Assembly: GCA_023055355.1 (NCBI GenBank)
Contig: JALJCS010000001.1
Span: forward strand, 71,775,381 to 71,839,380
Direction of reading: 5' to 3'
Source: Agelaius tricolor
Lineage: Eukaryota; Chordata; Aves; Passeriformes; Icteridae
Length of the DNA stretch: 64,000 bases
Each line of letters opens with the position of its first letter. Position 1 is the stretch's first letter. The notes beneath the pieces are model-generated. The model made no database searches, was not told the origin of the DNA, and worked only from the letters and a program-made list of their open reading frames with translations. Position numbers and translations under genes: made by a program. Below are positions 58,162-64,000 of this stretch, in pieces.

Positions 58162-59714
58162 CAAACTTGAAACCAGAGCTGAGGATTCTCGACTTCTTCT
58201 TCTGTCATGGGGCTGGGAAAAAAGACTCTTTAATACCTTGGGAGCCTTTTCAGCAACACAAAACCTGAGAAGTCTTTTACAACATTGAGGATTCTATCTT
58301 TGTATGGTCCCAGCAACCACAACAGCAAGAGCCTCTAGTGTGGAGACTTCAGGCTGTGTGTGATGTTCTCACAGTCTCAGACACACACAGGCTTAGCAGA
58401 GAGCTGCATCAACCTCTGTAACCTTCAAGGTTGATCAGCACAGCATTTACTCAACTTGCACCGGACCTAGGAAAAGGAATAATTAATGCTTTCAGGAAAA
58501 TTAATCTTGCTGGGAGCACTCAAGCACTAGCATTAATCTTTCTAACTATTATTGTTGCACCATTGTTTGCTTCCTTTTTTATTGGCTTCAGTTATCCCTG
58601 ACCTTGTTGACTAGAAAAAAATCAGGCAAAAATTTTATGTAGGCCAACAAGGAGGTCAAATTAGAAAATACAGGGGAAAATAATTCATTTTCTTAGCTCA
58701 CAGGGATTAGTGATCTGATCTACTTATCTATTCTTCAAACTATTTATGCATTAAAATAGTGAATAAGAATGTGTTATAAATAAGAGACAACTAGTAAAAT
58801 TTGAACATTTTTCCAAGGCTGCTTGAATGCCCTCTAAAGTCAATTCAGCAAAATGGAAGTGTGAGGGGTTAAGTTGGTTTTGATACCAGGAGGGATGAGC
58901 ACAGGTAATGTAATGTCAATTTCCTTGGAAAAATGTGGGATGTGAATTTGCTGCTCAGGTTACAGTTTGTACAACTTATTATGAGAATAAGTTTTCATGT
59001 AAGCATTAAATGCTTGCAGGACTTCAGTTTTGCTACAGAAATTAAGCAAAAAAATAAGGGGGAAAAGCTGCTAAAGGGCAACAATTATTGATCTATGCAA
59101 GGGAACATTTCAGGGGAACAAACTGAACTTCATGACTATAGAATAGTTAAGATAGATAAGATTAAGATACTTGGAGATGTGCACAAATCCTCATCCCCTC
59201 CCTTTGATATTCTCATTCAGACACAATACTGACATCTCCATCAAGTAAAAGGTTCTGGAAAATACAAGATACTGAATCCCTAAATTTTCATCTGCTTTTG
59301 TTTCTGGGTTTTGTTCAAAATGCTTGAATTTCTGAAATTCAAATATTTCTCTTCAGCTTACTGAACTAAGTTCAAGCACTCCTTCATTGATGTAGCAATC
59401 CCATCAGCAATTATGCACTTTTTTGGAGCAGAAGTCAGGTGTCATTAGCTTTCACCTGCTGGTGATGCTTCTGCCTTGGATTGTGTCTCTCAAAAACACA
59501 ATTATGTGATAACCAGTTAGAAGACCTTTGGCTGAGATTGGAAAAACTAGTTTTACTGTAGGTCTGCAATCTAACAAAAACCTTAGCCTGTAAGAGTAGA
59601 ACAAGGGTACCAAGAATTAAAGTACAGCTTCAGAGGGAATTATGTTACATTATGGGGACAAACATTAGTTCTGAAAGAGATAAAAGACAAAATGCACTGG
59701 GACTTTTTGCCAGT

Positions 59715-59880
59715 TTTGGGGGTGTTTTGTTTTGAGGTTTTTTTTTGGTTTGATTTGGCTTTGTTTGGTTGGTTGTTTGGTTTTGGGTGGGGTTTTTTTT
59801 GGTTTTTTGTTTTGTTTTGTTTTGTTTTGTTTTGTTTTTGTTTTTGTTTGTTTGTTTTTGGTTTTGTGGGGGTTTTTTTA
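59715..59880. repeat. T/G-only low-complexity tract, about 165 bp
   Basis: One strand is almost purely T and G. It has GGGGG, GGGTGGGG and GGGGG runs around at least five TTTTG pentamers, and only one C. The frames on both strands (phenylalanine/tryptophan-rich on plus, lysine/asparagine-rich on minus) are artefacts of the repeat. Confidence 0.93.
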
Positions 59881-62276
59881 AGCATTATTCCAGTAATTAT
59901 TTATTAGTGATAATAAAAGATATGAAATGGTAGAGGAAGACTGTTTTCTATTCATTTAACTGAAGTAAAATTGAAAAAGTTTCAGATACTTAAACCCCTC
60001 TTCAGGTCTGAAAAAAGACAAGAAATTTCAAAGCTACCTTGAGAAAAAGTCAGACCACACACAACCTATGTATCTATTGTAAGTACCCACATAACTTGGG
60101 GCAAGAAGAGGAAATTTGGCTTGGCTTTTACAAATGATATGCCCTTACAAATGTCCCGATCACCTCCAGGGTTGTTGCTTATGTAAGGAATCTGTCCTCC
60201 TCAGGACAAAACAAGATAAAATTCAATCAGCTGAGAGGCTGTAAATCCCTTATCTGACCAAGCTGGGCTCACTGCAGAAGAAAAGTGTCCAACTATTTTC
60301 CTGATCTGGTTTCTAAGCCCACACATTCCCTCCAGTCTTCACAAGGTGATGTAGTTACCCTGGCCTTGAGCCTTGCAATCATATCCTCCTGTGTTCATGT
60401 CATACCTGGCCAGTGCTGCCTTTATCTGCAATTCCTGCCCCTAACCATAACTGACAGAGGAATAGAAATTACCCCAGTTTAATAAATAATGCTCTTGACA
60501 TATCCTGGATTTCTTTTTAGTTGATGAGGTATAGTATGAGTAACGGCCTTGGTTGTAGAAGACATCCTCATGTCCTTGTTTCTAATTAGAAGAATACCAA
60601 AACATGACCCAGCAGAGGATTATTCTTTATCTGAAACCATGCAGATGGCTTCTGTATGCTGAAAATTCATACAGACTTGAGCTTAAAGGAATTGAGATTT
60701 CACTATGGTTTCTTCCTAGACAACCAAAGAATTCAGGTGACAGTAGATTTGAGGATACATAAAGGGGTTAAAAAATATCCAGAAAATTATCAGACAAAAA
60801 ATAATTTAGGAAGCCAGGGAGAAGTAAAACAAAGTGGTCGAAGGCAACACTTTTCTTTTTCTGTCCAGAAAATGGATGGAGTGAAATGAGAGACCTAGGA
60901 AAGACATGAGTGGATTTACTAATCAGGAGCAGAAGTATTTAGAAATACTCAGATATTCTGACTTCATTTGTCATTTGATCACAATCAAACCCTTTGTAAG
61001 GATTGTTTAGCTCAGATTAATGTTGGTCCAGGAATCTGAAAATGTTTTGATGAAAGCTTGTTTGGTTTCCTGCCTAGACATTTGTCCAGACTGTCACAGA
61101 CCAACAATTACGGGTAAACCTACAGGTAGATTGACTTGGATCTTGGAAACCAGACTCTCCTAAAAGTCACAGATCTTTTGGGGTCCAAATATCTGAGACC
61201 ATCTTATGTAATCAGGCTTTGTTTTGTTGTGAATCAAAAAAATGAATAAATTTCATAATATTAAAACCTCTTTGAAATAAAACTTCTCCACTAAATGCTG
61301 CAAAGATTAATTTTATGTAAATGATGACATAAAGTCTGGGATAGTTACTTTTTGTCTTCTCTGTATGAAATCCTGACATTACAAGGTATAGTTTGGCACC
61401 CTGTCTTTGAAGGTTACAAGTAGGTCCTAATGGTCCTCATTGCTCCTGTTTTCAGATGCTGGAGTTCTGGCTTGCACTGTGTTCAGAGCTCTTCTGGGTC
61501 TGCAAACACCTGAAATCTGTCCAGTGCTTCAGGCAGGAATTCAGCTGTGGTTCAAGCATAAGTGTGTAGGAAGGGGATACACCATGTAAGGATTGTTCTG
61601 CAGCCCCCAGGGCAATCAGCACAGAGCAGCTCCTGTTTCTGTAGCTGGACTTGCCTGGCACCCAAAAGAAGGCTACATCCAAAGTGGCCATTGGGAAAAG
61701 CATTGGAAATGGATAATACAAACATCATTTACTAAATCAAGTATGCTACAGCAGAGATGTGAGATTTGGCACATGGCCTTTACTGAAGCAGTCCCTCTTG
61801 GTGCTGTCAGCAGTCAGTTAGCATTGTTCCAGTGCTGCCTGGACACAGGAACTTGTCCTGGCCAGAAATATTCCCAATAGCAATCCCGAATGCTTTTTTT
61901 TCTTGTTTAGAATCAGAGAGTGTTTAACAACAAGGTTGTGTCCAAAAGGTGCCAGCTGGCTTTGGGGCCAGTGACCAGGCCTTGGTGCTGCTTAGCATTA
62001 GGAGTACAGCCTGTGCAGACCCCTCTCCTCCAGCCTCTCTCCCCACCATCTCCTGAATGGATTTTCCTCAGGGCCCTCACATATCATCAGTCCTGCTGTA
62101 ATCCACATATCAACATGTTCCCAGAGCCTCTGGGGTGAAAGAGACCTTCCCAACCCTGTCCCTGTCCTCTGCCACCTAGAGTTCATTCTGATGGGATTAC
62201 TTTCCATTCCCAGATGAGCTAGAGGCTATGCCCACAAATCTTCATTTTGCACCCCGCTTCCTTCACAGCATCCTCT

Positions 62277-62291
62277 TTCTCTCTCTCTCTT
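62277..62291. repeat. TC dinucleotide repeat
   Basis: About seven CT units within a pyrimidine-rich context. A minor microsatellite. Confidence 0.8.
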
Positions 62292-64000
62292 TGAGATCCA
62301 CCATTTAGAGTGTCAACACTTTAAACTGTTGGAAAACAGTAACACTGAGACAATTTTTACACTGGAAAGTGCCAATATGTTCTGTCAACTGTTTATATGA
62401 TATAGAGGCAGTGACAAGAGCTGGCTGCTGACAGGATTTCAGCACGTCTGTCTAACACCAACTTCTTCCTCCTCACTTCCTACCTCTCACCAAAATCTGC
62501 AGGTTTCTGCTTATATTAGATGCCCTCACATATTCCACTGGGTTTCCATCTGCCAGATCAGAAGAATATGGTTATTTGTACCTTCCCACCCCATGCAAAC
62601 AGCTCAGGCATCTCCTGGGCATCCCAAATATCCTGGGCAACTACACCAGAAATAATCCCGGTGAAGAGTTTTCTTCACTACAGCATGGATTAAGACTGGT
62701 TTTGTCCCCAGAATGGAGATTCAAATTATATATTTGAGACATATGACAGATTTTGAGAAAGATTTTACAAGTTATACTTTCACTGAGAAAGGTCAACTGA
62801 CAGGCATCTTGCTATTAATGATAATTTCTAATAGAAAAAATCCTTTTCTGTGAACTGGAAACAACATTACATTAGGACTTGGAACTTGTGGTTAACTAAT
62901 ACCATACATCTTAATAGGGCTGCAGACCTTCCTGTGAGAAATACTTGCAAATCTTTAAAGCCAATTTATTGAAGGAAATTGCAGACAGCTTGAAAACATC
63001 CCTGATCCTTTAACCTGACATTGTCTTGTTAACGCCGTACCATGACTTTGTGTCACTGTTCTTTCTTATTTTGGTCTTTCACTTTATCTGACTTTGGCTT
63101 TCATGTCATGTCTTATATCACTTTGCCTCTTCCATCCCACCATCACCTCCTCCCTTTTCCTATTTCAGGTATGACAGGATCTATTTATTTTCTCCTGGCT
63201 GTGCTCTGCTCATGCAATTAATGAACAACTGTTGGGGTTTTTTTAATTTAAACATTTATTTTCCTTGCAAATGACACCTTCCATTTCACAGGTTGGTCCT
63301 TATGTAGGATCTTTGAGATAGGCATTGGGACTATTGTGGGTTTGGACCCCATGGCACACCACAGAGTCTGTCTTCTTTTCTTCTTAGTCTCAGCAGCCCA
63401 AATGCCTTGTCCCAATGCTTTCATTATTTTTTTAGTAAAGGAGAAAAGTAAGTAAAAATCTTTCCATTCTCTTTACAAAAGCTGGTCTGTTTTCCCTGTC
63501 TGTTTGAGTACTAAGTTGCCACATCATAGTTCAGTTCAACTGATAGTGAGGACACCACAGCTTTATAGTCAGGCTATTTCAGCTGTTTACTTGCAAGACT
63601 AAGGACCAAGATGAACTGTCAAACTTTATTTTCTCCCACATGTAGAAATAAATATCTTAGAATGATAAGAAACAAGAAAAACAAGTTCCTCAAAATTGTC
63701 AGGATGGAGAAAATAACACACTCTACAAACAAACAAAAAAAGGGACAGAGTTATCCAAGCAATATCTTTCATTATTATCTATGGAAAATGAATACTGTTT
63801 TTATTGTTGTAACCCATTGCCAATTTCATTTTAAAATATTAAAAATTTTTACTCAACAAAAGTAAGAAGTCAGAGGTGGAGTCTGAGGAGGAGATATAGT
63901 GCTTTTCAACTTGAACCATTTCTGAGAGAAAAGAAGTTACCCAAAGTAGCTGAAAAGCAGACTCAGTTTTACTCCTTCTTTCAGCCCTTCCTACACCTCA

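Larger units (their letters stand above)
57630..58284 (+). mobile_element. Solo LTR of an endogenous retrovirus, songbird type (655 bp)
   Basis: It begins TGTTGGAACCCAGGACATTC and ends CTTTTACAACA, with inverted termini TGTTG/CAACA. Internal blocks GCTGCCCTGGAGGACTCAAG, TTTGATTTTAACCCATGGAA and ACCTTGGGAGCCTTTTCAGC match an LTR family I associate from memory with songbirds. A TATA box (58056-58064) and an AATAAA (58156-58161) are correctly ordered for U3-R. A 14-base word (TGAAAAAGTAGAAT) is repeated at 57821 and 57866. No clear target duplication: AAGAAG precedes and TTGAGG follows. No viral genes flank it. Confidence 0.85.
58285..64000. other. 5.7 kb of unique non-coding DNA to the window end
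   Basis: No CR1, LTR or gene recognised. It contains the T/G tract at 59715-59880 and a TC repeat at 62277-62291. Short frames at 61.5-62.2 kb shadow each other across strands. The last 400 bases are AT-rich with an 84-codon frame of no recognisable family. Confidence 0.5.

Noticed and set aside
59640..59907. Hydrophobic plus-strand frame resembling a membrane protein and lysine-rich minus frame
   Set aside because: Both come from the T/G low-complexity tract.
1..64000. Endogenous viral genes other than LTRs, tRNA, rRNA, CRISPR arrays, bacterial operons or CpG-island promoters
   Set aside because: I scanned by eye for polymerase motifs, tRNA B-box sequences, spaced direct repeats and CpG-rich blocks, and found none that hold up. 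An automated search could still find weak ones.

Overview
The window looks like nuclear genomic DNA from a bird, most likely a songbird (passerine). The main evidence is at least thirteen fragments of CR1, the dominant avian LINE, in both orientations. Most keep the typical 3' end with its short ATTCTRTG-like repeats. There are also three solitary LTRs of a type I associate from memory with songbird endogenous retroviruses. The DNA is AT-rich, shows no CpG island, and no open reading frame exceeds 177 codons. There is no bacterial gene organisation, CRISPR array, rRNA gene or convincing tRNA gene.

I found no protein-coding gene I can support. The longest reading frames (177, 160 and 143 codons) resemble no family I recognise, and several run into repeats. 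The window is therefore either an intergenic gene desert or the inside of a very large intron; the sequence alone does not decide which.

Layout. 1-9.1 kb: unique DNA with five CR1 fragments (four antisense, one sense), an 11-bp minisatellite at 0.5 kb and GC-richer patches at 1.6-2.0 and 5.1-5.6 kb. 9.1-21.3 kb: mostly unique DNA with one CR1 (15.8 kb) and several TAAT-rich blocks that look like conserved non-coding elements. 21.3-24.4 kb: two related solo LTRs in the same orientation. 25.4-27.1 kb: a very old, stop-riddled piece of the CR1 reverse transcriptase reading frame, then a younger CR1 3' end with internal deletions. 27.1-34.5 kb: 7.5 kb without a recognisable interspersed repeat. 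34.5-35.7 kb: an ancient antisense CR1 and a long sense CR1. 38-46.8 kb: scattered CR1 fragments and an AT-rich simple repeat (44.2 kb). 46.8-52 kb: another repeat-poor stretch with the best conserved-element candidate (47.4-47.7 kb). 52-58.3 kb: a CR1, a long GGAA/GGGA microsatellite (55.6 kb), a CR1 and a third LTR (57.6-58.3 kb). 58.3-64 kb: unique DNA with a T/G-only tract at 59.8 kb.

Nothing shows genes working together. What can be read is repeat history (old CR1, younger CR1, songbird-type LTRs) and candidate regulatory or structural DNA between the repeats. I did not find a convincing new biological system. The items most worth checking are the conserved-element candidates, a 14-bp-stem hairpin at 30.8 kb, a 25-bp tandem duplication carrying octamer-like motifs at 33.0 kb, and the solo LTRs that keep promoter and polyadenylation signals.
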